The notes under the pieces are model-generated. The model searched no databases, was not told where the DNA came from, and was given only the letters and a program-made list of their open reading frames with translations. Below, one piece after another: positions 1 through 10,918 of a stretch of 64,000 bases of DNA. Each line of letters begins with the position of its first letter. The stretch's first letter is position 1. Source of the DNA: Pseudocercospora fijiensis CIRAD86 (lineage: Eukaryota; Ascomycota; Dothideomycetes; Mycosphaerellales; Mycosphaerellaceae); assembly GCF_000340215.1 (NCBI RefSeq), contig NW_006921543.1, positions 62,001 through 126,000 of the forward strand, written 5' to 3'. Both the position numbers and the translations under genes were made by a program.

Positions 1-2024
1 CTTTATTAATTCGGATTAGAAACTCTAGGAACTTATAATCGGATTCCCTAAAATTCTAGGTTCCTATACTAGTAAGGATATAGCGAAGCTTGTCTATACG
101 GTAATAGACAGGGTTAGCGTAATAACGAAACTAATCTCGATTACTATAGATAACGCTAGTAATAATCGAACATTGTATAAGGCGTTGTATATACAATTCA
201 CTCGTATATGTCTTTAAAATCACTAATTGTATCGATAGGGTCGAGTACGTAGAGGAGATTATAAGGTCTATAATTTAGCTTAATCTTCCGAATGTTAAGC
301 TCGCTATGATTCCGGATACGCACGATAATACGTACGATAATAACGATAAAGAGGAGCCTATTAATAGCCCTAGCCCTATTAAATCGGAGCCGACGTCGTT
401 ACTAGTTATATCCCTATAGAAGTTTCCCTACTTCGCTTATATAGTTTAAATCGCGATCCGAGCCCTCTTTAAGACGCTTAAAATTGTACTATTAAACGAC
501 GACTAATAGAAGATCCTAGATAAGGATAAAGTAAAGTCGAAAGTCGAGAAACTCGTTATAGTAATAAGACGGGATAAGGTAGAGAGCCTCGCTCTCGTTT
601 TGTATAAGGTATAACTTTTGTCCGTAGCCGGCACCTATAGCCGGCAACCTAGTATAGTTCTAACTCTTTTTCTCTAGCTTCGTCGTCTAGTAATATATAC
701 GAACTCGAGCTTATAGAGATATAACCGATTCGAGGCTATTTAAAAGAACCTAATCGAGCGCCCTAAAACCGATACCTAGAATATCGTATAGAATAAGCGA
801 TAGTAAAAGCGGCCTCCTTAGCGCCTACTCCGTTTTACCTAAGACGTTAAGACCCGGTTCGATTCGACTTTCTATATAGTTACGAGGGGATATACTTTAC
901 GTACCGCTCTCGAGATCTATTAAAGTTCCGAGGGTATTAAGTAGCTCGGCCTTACCGCCGCCGAATAGCGCTAAGCAGAGTATCTCGTCGATATTAGTAA
1001 GCATTACGCGAAGGTTACTACTACGATTAGAAGAACCTAAGGACCGACGATCTACCTTATCTTTACGTACTATAACTAGCTCTTTAACGAGCTCGAGGAA
1101 ACCGTAGCTAAGCTAGCTAAGAAGAGCGTTCCCTAGAAAGTAGCTATAACGAAAGCTATAGACACCTCCTATACTAAGTTGTATAAATATTATAGTACTA
1201 CCTTTAACTCGTTCGGGGATATCTATAGCGTTGCGTACTTGCTTAATCCGGTAGAAAAGGATATATACTAGTAGAGGCTAGAATAGAAGGCGGACGAGGT
1301 ATAGCCGAAGCATTACTAGACTATTCTAGAAAAGATGTTCTACGAGCGTCGGAAAGAAACTAGTCTAAATATAGCTCCTATAAAGAAAAAGAAGGTTTAG
1401 AAGGCTCCGATATTATACCTATTTCGTAGGTAGGAAGTAGAGGCAGAAGAGGAAGCAACTACTAAAGTAAATAAAGAAGAGTTCGATCTCTATCGGCGCG
1501 CGAGTAAATATAAACCCGTAGGCTCGGAAAGAGGGCTAATAATCTCTAGATCTTACCGGTCTTCTAGACGAATTCGGAGACGATATTCTCGCTATATAGT
1601 AGCGGTTAGAGCCTAAGTTTCTAATAATAGCGTCGGTCGCTCGGGACGTCCTCGCTATCCTAAGCGTAGGTATAGGCTATAAGAGGTCTTTTAGTATCGC
1701 TCGTTACTAGGGCCGCTTTAATCGAATATACTCGCCTACTACCTTCGAATCTATTATAGTATTCCGATACTATCTCCTCTACTAGAATCGCTAAGGTAGG
1801 TTACTAAAGATTATACTAAAGGAGTTAATCGAGGAATTAGAAAACCTTAAGATTAAAGAAACCTAGGAGCGCGAAGAGAATACGAAATTTAGTTTAAGCG
1901 AAACCCTAATTAGCGATAACGAAGAAGAGGAGGGCGGAGGTAGAAGGCGATACCGGGTCGAGAAGCGGAAACGTATATAGGCTTAGAGTAGCTTTAAGGA
2001 GACGAAGCGTTTACGTATAAGGTA
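1..2024 (+). pseudogene. hAT transposase, C-terminal part (RIP-mutated, spliced)
   Basis: This is the cut-and-paste transposase of element A. The frame opens with the conserved hAT stretch ending ITIDNASNN (about 140-170). It continues through a TNSS-RYNRFEAI block (about 705-740) and ends in the hAT C-terminal dimerisation region, ARDVLAIP followed by RSFSIAR (about 1635-1700). Three introns restore the frame, judged by signals and length: 187-238 (GTATAT donor, ACTAAT branch), 609-677 (contains a GCCGGC pair) and 1504-1549 (GTAAAT donor, CTAAT branch). Many in-frame TAG codons stand at expected Gln or Trp sites, so the gene is dead by RIP. An acidic and basic low-complexity tail follows from 1800 on. 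The true stop is uncertain. The 5' part can be read in A2. Confidence 0.85.
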
Positions 2025-2384
2025 ATATAGCCGGCGTATATAGCCGGTATATATCCGAAATGTGTTTCGAATTCCTAGGACCTAAATAGACTAGTTACTA
2101 TAGCAACCGACCCCGCTTACCTACGGACTATTTCTAATTCTCTATTCGCTCTTCCTCTACTTCTTCCCTTTCCCTATATTCTTAAAGACAAATATACCTT
2201 AAGGATTCGGCTCTTTAGGCCTTCCTAAGCCGGCTACCTCCCCTTCCTTAAGCTACTATCCTTTATTCGAATCTAACGATAACCTAATAAGGCGGTTTAA
2301 TAGAAGACTATTTATTCTAGAAGGTAAGAAGTATTAATGTCTCCTTACGATTATATACTTATTAATTTTCTAGGTCCTACCGAT

Positions 2385-3600
2385 ATGCCCTCGTCGCCTA
2401 AACGCGTAGATAAATATCTTTAGAGGCTAAAGGGTAAGGGTAAAGTAAGCTAAGTATAGAGAGACCGTAGCGAGAACGAGATATCGGAAGAGTAAGGCTC
2501 TCCGTAGTATATACGAAGGAAGGGGGTTCCTCGGAAAATAGTACCGAAAAATAAGAAGGCTATAGGTAGATAGGAGAAGGCTAAAAAGAGTAGGCGGACG
2601 AAGACTATCGCGAAGAAAAGTTATCTTTCTATTAAAAGAAAGGGAATAAGGCAGGACTCGACGATAAAGAAGCGGCGCTTTAAACTAGGTACTATTGCCC
2701 TTCGCTAGATCCGGCTTTTCTAAAACAAAAGAGGGACCGAGCTTTTAATCCCTAAGACTCCCTTCTAGCGACTCGTCCGAGAAATTATATTAGATTTTCG
2801 GTCTAGTATACGATTTACGGCTAAGGCGATTAGTACTCTTTAGGAAGCTATAGAGGCATTTCTCGTAACCGAGCTTAAGCTTTTAAACCTCCTTACTATC
2901 TATACGAAGCGGGTTACTCTTTAAAATAAAGATATACAGCTTCTAGCTAAAATTCGGCGTCGGTTTATAGCGGATTAGTTGGAAATTGTATTTAGTCGTT
3001 AGATTAACCTAGGAGGAGGCCTATTTTCGTATCCTTTTGCCGGCTATAGGTGCTAGCTACATTTCTAATTTTATCTCCGCGCCGTCCCTAAATCTAAGGT
3101 ACGAAGTGGAAACCTAGCGCTCTATATTCACCCGGCTATTATAGAGACGAGCTATATTTAGATTAGTTTCTTCGTATATCGCGACCTAGCGGATAGTAAG
3201 CGAAAGGGCGATAGAACGTTTATAATACGTCTCTATTTAGACCTAAAATACAAAGGTCCTAAGGAGCCCTAGTATCCTAACTATAAGGAGATTCTTTAGT
3301 ATTAGTACTTTAATCCTCTATACTACGAGGTAGATAGCAAGCCTACGAGAGAGAAACTTTAACGAGAAATTCTCTATAATACGTAGCGCTATTATATAGC
3401 TATAGATGCGCACTAAGTCCGGCAACTCGAAGAAGAATTAAGACAGCGTATTAGCGACCGAGGAGGAGATCGATAGTATACTAGTAGAGTCGAGGTCTTA
3501 CAAGCGAAGCATAAGATAATATAGGCTCTTAGTCGTATAGAGTAACGTACTATATAAATAACTAGGCGTACTACTCTTATTCACTTACGACCTATATCCT
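2385..3600 (+). pseudogene. Divergent histone H3-type fold with C-terminal extension, copy A1
   Basis: An ATG at 2385 starts a Lys/Arg-rich tail of about 95 residues. It runs directly into an H3-type histone fold at about 2670-2975. Recognisable H3 signatures are GTIALRQIR, TELLIPK-PFQRLVREI (TAG read as Gln), LQEAIEAFLV, IYTKRVTL and KDIQLLAKIRRR. A two-residue insertion sits between the alpha-N helix and TELL, and the loop-1 FEDTNL motif is replaced by ELKLLNL. The protein therefore differs from canonical H3 and could be a CenH3-like or other variant. The same frame continues for about 190 residues, optionally across an intron at 2988-3056 that contains GCCGGC. It includes LDLKYKGP and a coiled-coil-like QLEEELRQR. 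I do not recognise this extension and its end is uncertain. About one codon in twelve is a TAG or TAA at a Gln/Trp position. Confidence 0.75.
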
Positions 3601-4020
3601 AGGATACTCTTCTCGTACTTTTTATACTCTTTTCTAATACCTTACCTATAAGCGCTCCGCGACAACCGAGTAAATATAAGCTATAGGGTTTCCGCTCGGT
3701 ACCTTAGCCTCCGAGATAGGGCGGAGTTGAATTTAGAGCGATAGCCGGCACTCGTAGCCGGCACTCGTAGCCGGTATATAGAGACGGTAGTAGGCCTTTT
3801 CCTGCTAAATAACTAGCTTGTTTAGTATAGCCTACCTGATATTTCTTATATTTACTAGCAATAGGCCTAGGTTACTTATAAGATTACTATAGCTAGTAAA
3901 GGCATTACTAAAGAATATCTATACTATAGTAGGATACTATTATTACGCCGGCTATTTATTAAAAGGAGGCTTTCGCCTATTACTATGCCGGCCACATATA
4001 CCGGCTATATTTCAAAGTCT
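3601..4020. other. Spacer of element A with GCCGGC arrays
   Basis: I find no convincing coding frame here. It contains GCCGGC-core pairs at 3744-3780, 3948-3955 and 3985-4010. The segment is duplicated in A2 (about 16150-16570) and, from 3628 on, in A3 (50514-50900). It is the probable intergenic region between the H3-variant gene and the H3 gene. Confidence 0.5.
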
Positions 4021-4075
4021 GCCGTACCTGCCTTTTTTAGCCGTACCTACCTTTTTTAGCCGTGCCTGCCTTCTT
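4021..4075 (+). repeat. Promoter-proximal minisatellite of the H3 gene
   Basis: Three imperfect units of about 20-21 bp, each GCCGTACCTGCC followed by a T-rich run, lie 240 bp upstream of the H3 reading frame. A3 has two units (50892-50935) and A2 has the inverse at 16115-16170. Copy number varies between element copies. A pyrimidine-rich upstream repeat would suit a fungal promoter, but that is inference. Confidence 0.6.
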
Positions 4076-4310
4076 TCCTTGCTCTAACGTTACTATAATA
4101 TAGGCTTACGCGAAGCTTACTCTATTACCTAGCGATACCGCGATACTACCGCTATATTTAACCTTCGTATCGATACCTATACCTCTACGCTCTATATCTA
4201 CTACCTCCGTAATACCCTCGCTCCGCGCGCGCCTTCGTATACCTTCGTAACGCACTTTTTTCCTCAATTCGACGACTTTTATAATAGTAAGTCTACTTAA
4301 CCAAGTTACG

Positions 4311-4882
4311 ACGCCTCGCAAGAAGGGACCTACTACTTCTACGGGTCGTAACAAGATCGGAAATAGTAGAACGAGTATAGTACATTAACGCAAGATAGCT
4401 GCTACTACTACCGCTAGCTCCGGTACTAGAAAGGGCGTCGCGAGTAAGGCTCCGCGTAAGACAACGGCGGGTAAGGCTCCGTATAAGACAACGGCGGGCA
4501 AGGCTCTACGTAAGACGACAACTAGCGCTTCTGCTACTAGTAGCAATCGTGCGAAGCGTCGATAGCGCCTAGGAAGTAAGTCCTATTTATAGCCGGCAGC
4601 GTAGCCGGCAGCGTAGCCGGTAGCGTAGCCGGCATTCGACTTATTCGCGAAATTGCCTAGGATTATAGAACGGACCTTCGCTTCTAAGCCTCCGCGATAG
4701 GCGCCCTTTAAGAGGCTATAGAAGCCTACTTAGTTCGTATCTTCGAATATATATTTCTCTTCTACCTCTTTTCGGACTATACTAATACTATTTTAGCGGT
4801 TAACCTTATAGCTATCTACGCGAAGCGTATAACGATTATAGACAAGGATTTCAAAGCACTCGATTAGATTCTAAAAGGCTAG
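4311..4882 (+). pseudogene. Element-borne histone H3, copy A1 (internal deletion)
   Basis: Exon 1 (4311-4575) encodes a basic tail with three 9-residue units (ASKAPRKTT, AGKAPYKTT, AGKALRKTT). It ends at a GTAAGT donor. The intron begins with GCCGGC repeats, but the copy is then deleted: the acceptor and the GTVALRKIR to PFQ part of the fold are missing. The reading resumes at RLIREIA (about 4640), through DLRF-AS-AIGAL-EAIEAYLV. Intron 2 is 4749-4796 (48 bp) and exon 3 is 4797-4882, with AIYAKRITI and KDFKALD and a stop after ILKG. The expected initiator is ACG here, whereas A3 has ATG. Premature stops are RIP-type. Confidence 0.85.
4590..4633. repeat. GCCGGC minisatellite in H3 intron 1 (A1)
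   Basis: Four tandem units of about 10-11 bp, of the form TAGCCGGCAGCG, begin 14 bp after the GTAAGT donor. The deletion that removes the front of the H3 fold has its left breakpoint at the last unit. Confidence 0.8.
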
Positions 4883-5106
4883 AATGTCTATATTCGAGAC
4901 GGTGCTAGGTAGGATAGATATTCTAGTAGAAAGGATGTTCGTAGTATTATCTATAAGCTTTTCTATATACGAAATAAGCCGCTATTATACGGCGCTATAT
5001 ACCGCGCTCTAAATACTCTCTAAGTATATATATATAGTATAGTATACTTTATTGGCCGTACGGAATAGAAGTCTCCTAAAATCCCGTTAGTACTAAGGAG
5101 TAAAAA

Positions 5107-5162
5107 GGCCGGCTACGCTACCGGCTACGCTGCCGGCTACGCTACTAGCTACGCTACTAGGT
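5107..5162. repeat. GCCGGC minisatellite between H3 and the convergent gene (A1)
   Basis: Units of CCGGCTACGCTG repeat about five times, the last two decayed to CTAGCTACGCTA. The same array lies at 14955-15006 (A2) and 59213-59262 (A3). Confidence 0.8.
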
Positions 5163-5206
5163 TTTTTAAAGAACTAAAAGAAGATAGACATTCCGGTTGA
5201 TTTGTA

Positions 5207-5756
5207 TTAGTTTAGATTTTTATAAAAAGAAAATAGGGAAAAATAAGGAAGGTTGAAGAGCCTAATAGTTATAGTTATAGGCACTATCCCTATTTTCTAG
5301 AGCATATTATACACCTGCCTTCGCAACTCTACCTAATACTCCCTCTAAATATCCTTATACTCTACCTACTAAAAATTCAACTAGGTACCTAGACCTATAG
5401 CTGCCTCTATATCTTTTACTATCTTCTATAGGTTAAAGGCCTCTTCTATAGCAGCCTCTACCTCCTTATATAATACGAAGTTACTACCTACCCTACCCTT
5501 TATATCTCCTAAATAACTAAGAGTTCTAAGGAACGAACTAGCATTCGGCCTTAGTATAGCGAGTAACTAGTAGAACGTTCTATAGAGCTGCCTTATAGCT
5601 CTTTTATATACTATACCGATACCGAGGGAGGAGCTATCCTAGTACTTAATATTGTCGAATAGTTCGGTAGGAAAGTGTATAAACTTCTTAAGGAGGAGGA
5701 CTTCTAGGGAAATCGACAAGTTCTGCCTAGATCTAGATAAAGATATTCTACTAAGC
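5207..5756 (-). pseudogene. Convergent unknown gene of element A, copy A1
   Basis: This is the A1 counterpart of the roughly 180-codon gene at 14028-14905. Here the initiator is ATA instead of ATG, consistent with a G-to-A RIP hit. The length of 550 bp is not a multiple of three, so a small indel is also present. Readable blocks include FPTELFDNIKY, YRTFYQLLAILRPNAS and a charged helical C-terminal half. I do not recognise the family. It converges on the H3 gene across the GCCGGC array. Confidence 0.55.
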
Positions 5757-6179
5757 AGTTAGGGAATTGAACCGTAAACGAAAGGATGAAATTCATACCT
5801 AAGGAGTGCAGTTTCCGAACTAAACTATAATACCTTATATATATGTATATATGCTTTTGATTAGTTAGTGCCCTTAGCTAATTGTCTATAGATTTAAGGT
5901 TATATAAGTACCTTTATACAACTACGTAGCCTAAGTAGGATTCGAAAATTCTATAAGTACTAAGGACTAAAAATGCCGGCTACGCTGCCGGCTATACTAC
6001 TGAGTCTTACAAAGGGCTTGCTTGAAGCTACGTATACATTCGTACACTTCTTAAAAACCGATAAATTATATAGTTCGAACTAGCTACTTATATAGTTGCT
6101 TAGCAAACCAACCTAAACCAAACTAGAGTTTCGGCTTAGCAAACCAAACTAAACCAACCCGAACTACTACGGGGTCTAC

Positions 6180-6741
6180 GAGTAATTATCTAGAAGAGCC
6201 CTTAGTGCGTTCCGCTAGTTAAGCTTATAGTTACGGATATAGTCGTTATATTGCTTCCGACTAGAGCTATTAAATACGGTATAGTCCTTAAGCTTAGTAT
6301 CCTTCTTTTAAATAGTTAGTAAGGAAGGCCCTACTATCGGCTTAGTATTAGTTGTTAGGGCTTCCTATAGGCGGCGAATTTCGAGGAGGTTGTCCTTTAG
6401 CTATTGTTCTTAACGTAAAGCAGCGAGCCTGTTTTAGGTAGCTTCTTAAAGTCTCGCTACTAGCTAGGGGCTAAAGGCTAGTTAGCTGTGTCGACGGTTA
6501 ACAATATTACTTGGAATATCGTTAATAGGCAATTCTAGGTTGTTACCTAGAACTATAGGTTCTTCGGTAGGCCTAGTAGTAGGCTCTTTAGTAGGAGGCA
6601 CTTTAGTAGGTACTTCGGTAGGCACTATGCTACTAGTGTTGTTGTTGCTAGCGCTGCTAGCGGCGCCGCGGTTATTGTTGTTATTGCTTCGTAATAAGCC
6701 GGCTATTATAATAAGGGGTAGCACTAATAATGTATTGTAGC
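6180..6741 (-). pseudogene. B1 gag, N-terminal fragment
   Basis: This is the Gag N-terminus: a hydrophobic AGLLRSNNN segment, a Ser/Asn run, then a Pro/Thr-rich linker (VPTEVPTKVPPTKEPT) and a DLELP-like motif. Copies at 12693 (B2), 20784 (B3) and 50059 (B4) share this layout. The start codon is unclear, because the frame is open further upstream and only GTG stands at the conserved position. Elsewhere in B the protein continues to a CCHC knuckle. Confidence 0.7.
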
Positions 6742-7170
6742 CCCTTATAGTACGGATATAGCGGAATTAGCGAGTATCGGCCTAATGTACTTAACTTAGT
6801 ATAATAGGCCGTATAGAAGGCCTTGCTTAATAATTAGTACGGTTGTTTTAGTAGAATAGTACGTACAGGTCCCGTTCTTCGGGCGTAATATAGTTAAATC
6901 GATAGTTTTCGTAGCTATACCGCTAAAAGCTTGAAATAAGGACTATCTAGCTGCTGCCCTTAAAGGGTAGATCGAATACTATATAAGAAGGGTTATATTA
7001 GCAGGTAGATAGGGTAGTAGTAGTTATAGGTAGTATTCGATAGAGATCTAGGAGGAGAAGGAGGAAAGTAGGCTAGTTAGCCTAACGCTAAGCGCTAAGC
7101 CCTGCCTAAGGCACTAAGGCCCTAGCTTTACTCGAGCTAGTTATATACTAATTACGTATAGCCTCTAACA
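6180..7170 (-). mobile_element. Ty3/Gypsy B1 fragment: 5' LTR and gag start
   Basis: On the minus strand this is the 5' LTR (6982-7170, 189 bp, starting TGTTAGAGGC), the leader and the first part of gag. It is cut at 6179 by the end of A1. The LTR is the short form lacking the GGCTAAAG segment. It matches the 3' LTR of B4 (31072-31260) closely in length and sequence. Its outer flank TATTA (7171-7175) equals the outer flank at 31067-31071. The two ends therefore look like the two halves of one original insertion. Confidence 0.85.
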
Positions 7171-7229
7171 TATTACTTAAAATATACGTTAGGCGGTCTA
7201 GCGACTAAATTAGTAATACCGAAAGGCTA

Positions 7230-10200
7230 TAGTAGCGTAAGGACGAGATATATATAACGACACCCTCGAAGAAAAATTATATACCGAAGAAGTACGAACA
7301 GTAGGACTACGGATCCGTAGCTAGTTAGAATAACGTTAGGCTACTAACTAGTCGGGAAACGGACTAACTCTCTAGATTAGAGCGTTCTAAGAGAGTTCCT
7401 TAATACCGAAAGCGCTTAAGTATTAATAGTAGTCTTCCGTATAAAAGTTATCGTTAATAGGTACCCGACGAGTATATTAATAGATTCCGGAGCGAGCGGG
7501 AACTTTGCCTCCGAATTATTCGTTAAAAGCCGAGGGATCGCAACCCGAAGTAGAAGAGAAGGAGCGTATAAACTTATAGTAGTAGATAGGTTACCGCTAC
7601 CTAGTGTAGAACGAGAGACGATACCGTTACTGCTAGCTATCTAATAGCACTACGAGGAAATTGTCTTAGATATTACTAATATAGCTAGTTATAATATTGT
7701 ATTAGGTATATCTTAGTTAAGAAAGCATAACCTAGTCGTAGACTAGAGAAGAGGAGTACTTATATTTAAGGAATGCGACTATATAATCGGCATTTGACCT
7801 ATATAGCGGTAGCGTTCGCAGACAGATAAGATTAATAAACGTAGAGCGACTCGTAAGACGTTTACGTCGATTGGAATTACGGAGAACTGTATTCAACCTA
7901 GATCGATACTACCGTTAGGTTAGGAGGGTTATAATAATAATTATAGGAAGGATAGAAGTTACACGCTATCGAAGAATAAAACTAGAATCTCGGACCTAGA
8001 CATTCCTAAAGAGTATAGTAAGTAGAAGCGACTCTTTAAAGAGAAGAGAGGTAAGGTAGCCTTACCTAAATACTAACTATAGGATTATAAGATACACTTA
8101 CAGCCTAGGAAAGAGCCTCTATAGGGACCCTTATACGCAATATCTAAGAAAGAGCTTAAAACCCTAGACAAGTAGCTAAAAGAGAAATTAGAAAAAGGCT
8201 AGATACGGAAGTCGATATCCTCGGCAGCCTTACTAGTAATATTCGTTCCGAAAGCCGGATTAGACGAAGGACGGCTAGTAGTCGATTTTAGACGACTTAA
8301 CGACATTACGATTAAGAATCGGTACCTATTACCGAATATCGAAGAAATATAAGACCGATTAACTAGATTAGACTAGTATACGAAGATTGACCTACGCGAT
8401 ACGTTTTACGCAATACGTGTAGCAGCTAGATACGAATAGATAATAGCATTCCGAACGAGATATAGGCTTTACGAATTCTTAGTTATACCTATAGGACTTA
8501 CGAATGCCCTAGCGTTATATTAAGACCTTATAAACGAAGTCTTCCGAGACCTCCTAGATATATACGTTATCGCATATATAGACGATATCTTAGTCTATAC
8601 TAAGGGAGCTCTCGCGGACTATATACGAATAGTACAGGACGTCTTTAAACGATTTACTTAAGTAGGGTTTAAGACTATACCTAAGAAATGCGAATTCTAT
8701 AAGAAGGAAGTTAAGTTCCTAGGATTTATTATTAGTACTATAGGAATTAGGATTGATCTAGAAAAAACCAAGTTAATATAGGAATAGCTAACGCCTATAT
8801 GCGTTAAAGACGTACAATTATTCCTAGGATTAGCTAACTATAATAGGAAATTCATCGAAGGCTACTCTAAGATAGCGGCACCCCTTACGGAGCTTATAAA
8901 GAAAGATAAGAAATAGAACTAGAGTACGAAGGAAGATAAAGCGTTTAGGCAACTAAAGGAGCAATGCGCTTCTATACTAACGCTACGATTATTCGATAGG
9001 AATAAGGCGGTCTAAATAGAAACAGACGCGTTAGATAGAGCTATAGGAGCATATCTTATATAAGAGCATAATAGGAAACGATACCTAGTAGCCTATTACT
9101 CGAGAAAGATATTATCCGCGGAATAGAACTACGATATCTATAATAAGGAGCTACTTACAATAGTTATATTACTACAATACTAGCGAGTATACGCGGGGGG
9201 AGTACTAAGTCTTACGATTCTTTCTAATTATAAGAATCTAACTTACTTTACTATAACTAAAGTACTAACCCGAAGGTAGGCCCGCTAGTCGGAGCTACTA
9301 GGACAGTATAAGTTCGAAATCCGCTATACCCTAGGACGCGAGAACGGACGAGCCGACGTACTAAGCCGCTATAGCGACTATATAGAGGGTTACGAACTAG
9401 TATAGTAGCAGATATTAAAAGCAAACTAAGACGGAAGCCTTAGTGCTAATACAAAAGAATTTAACTATACTATACGAGTTCTTTAGGATATAGAAGAATA
9501 GTTCCTAATCGAATATAGGAAATACTAAGTACCTAAGGAACGAGTTACGGAGTATATACGACAATACTACGACGGACTAGAAAATAGATACCCTAGAGTT
9601 TCGAAAACAATAGAACTAGTTAAGCGAAGCTTCGGATTCCTATATATGCGACAACGAGTTCTAGAATATATTAAGAAATGTCTACAATATTAGCGTAACA
9701 AGGCTAATAGATACGCTAAGTATAGATATATCTAATTTAGGACGCTACTAGATAAACTATAGGACGAAGTTATAATAGACTTTATTACGAAACTACCGAA
9801 GTCTAAGGATCCGGTTATAGGATATAGCTACGATATAATACTTATTATAGTCGATAGGCTTACGAAATATATACACTTTATTCCTACTAACGAAGCAAGT
9901 ACGGTAGAGCAACTCGGATACCTCGTACTAGATAGACTTGTACGATACTATAGATTCCTAAGGACCTATATTACGGATAGAGACAAGCTCTTTACGTTAA
10001 ACTACTAGAAGACGCCTATAGCGACACTTAGAATTAAGTATAAGCTATTAACGGTATACTACCTATAGATAGACGGCTAAACGGAAATTAAGAATTAGGC
10101 CTTAGAGATATACTTACGATACTACGTTAATTACGTATAAAACAATTAGGCATCGCTATTGCCTATAGCATAACTTATACTAAACAATTAACAATCTAAG

Positions 10201-10790
10201 ACTACGAAAGAAATACTATTCTTCGCTAATTTTAGGAAACATCCGTAGCTATTCGGGGAATAGTATTTATAGTATCTATATACGGATAAAGCGATAGTCG
10301 CTTTAGAAGACTTAAAGCAGGTATATAAACAATTGCAAAGGGCAATTACCGAGTCTTAAGAAAAGATTACGGGACCGTATAATACTAAACGAAAAATAGC
10401 ACCTTAGCTAAAAAAGGGGGATAAGGTCTACCTCCTAACAAAGAATCTAAAAACCTAGAGATCGACTAAGAAACTAGACTACGTTAAAGTCGGGCTATTT
10501 TTAATTAACGAGCCGAAAGGACTAGTTAATTACTGACTTAAACTACCGGACGACGCAAAGATCTACCTAGTATTCTATATCTCTATACTAGAACCTACAG
10601 ACGCCGAAACACCGTATTAAGAAACATTTCACTTTCAACCTAAGGAAGAAAACGAGTTTAAAGTCGAGAAAATCCTAGACTAGCAAGGTTAGAAATACCT
10701 TATTAAATAGAAAGGATACCTATATTTAGAAAACACTTAGGAACTAAAAGAAAACCTATAGAACTATTAGCAGATAATTAAAAAATATTA
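7230..10790 (+). pseudogene. C1 Gag-Pol polyprotein with chromodomain
   Basis: A single frame runs from protease to chromodomain. The retropepsin site is LIDSGASGNF (about 7483-7512). RT shows VVDFRRLNDITIKNRYLLP and YIDDILVYT (about 8578-8602). RNase H-type text is ETDALDRAIGAYL, and the integrase core has VIIDFITKLP, YITDRDKLF and an IDG-TE-KN acidic site. A chromodomain-like tail (K-EKILD, YLIK-KGY, ENT-EL) ends near 10790. The integrase D,D,E residues appear present. The protein is dead from dozens of in-frame TAG codons, many replacing the conserved Trp and Gln. This layout is typical of chromoviruses of the Tf1/Maggy group. Confidence 0.85.
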
Positions 10791-10918
10791 AAACTAGACA
10801 AAAAGAAATAGCTAGTATAGGAATTAAACCTACGACCTCTTAGACCCTATCGATTATAGCGCCTTAGAGTTCTTAACGACCTAGGGTAGTATAGCTCGAG
10901 GAGCGGGGACTCTAATAG

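Larger units (their letters stand above)
1..6179 (+). mobile_element. hAT-type DNA transposon A, copy A1 (5' truncated by window edge)
   Basis: This is the right-hand two thirds of element A in transposase-sense orientation. It is nearly collinear with the reverse complement of 13595-20172; over positions 1-3721 the two coordinates sum to a constant 20173. It holds, in order, the C-terminal two thirds of the transposase, an H3-variant fusion gene, a histone H3 gene and a convergent unknown gene. The right end is ACTACGGGGTCTAC, the inverse of the A2 left end. Subterminal copies of TTGGTTTGCTAAGC (in inverse) lie at about 6090-6165. The end abuts gag of a B element with no obvious 8 bp duplication, so flanks have probably been exchanged or have decayed. 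Confidence 0.85.

Noticed and set aside
2385..3000. Firm call of the second histone as CenH3/CENP-A
   Set aside because: The basic tail and divergent loop 1 are compatible, but the loop lacks the typical CENP-A length increase and key residues, so only a divergent H3-type fold is claimed.
4106..4354. Minus-strand frame upstream of the H3 gene
   Set aside because: It overlaps the H3 promoter and first codons, is not kept in A3, and reads as antisense of the spacer.
6540..6740. Open frame on the strand opposite B1 gag, with matching frames opposite the other B gags
   Set aside because: These are mirror frames of the Thr/Pro/Lys linker (reading Gly/Val/Leu). They recur only because the linker repeats and have no independent support.
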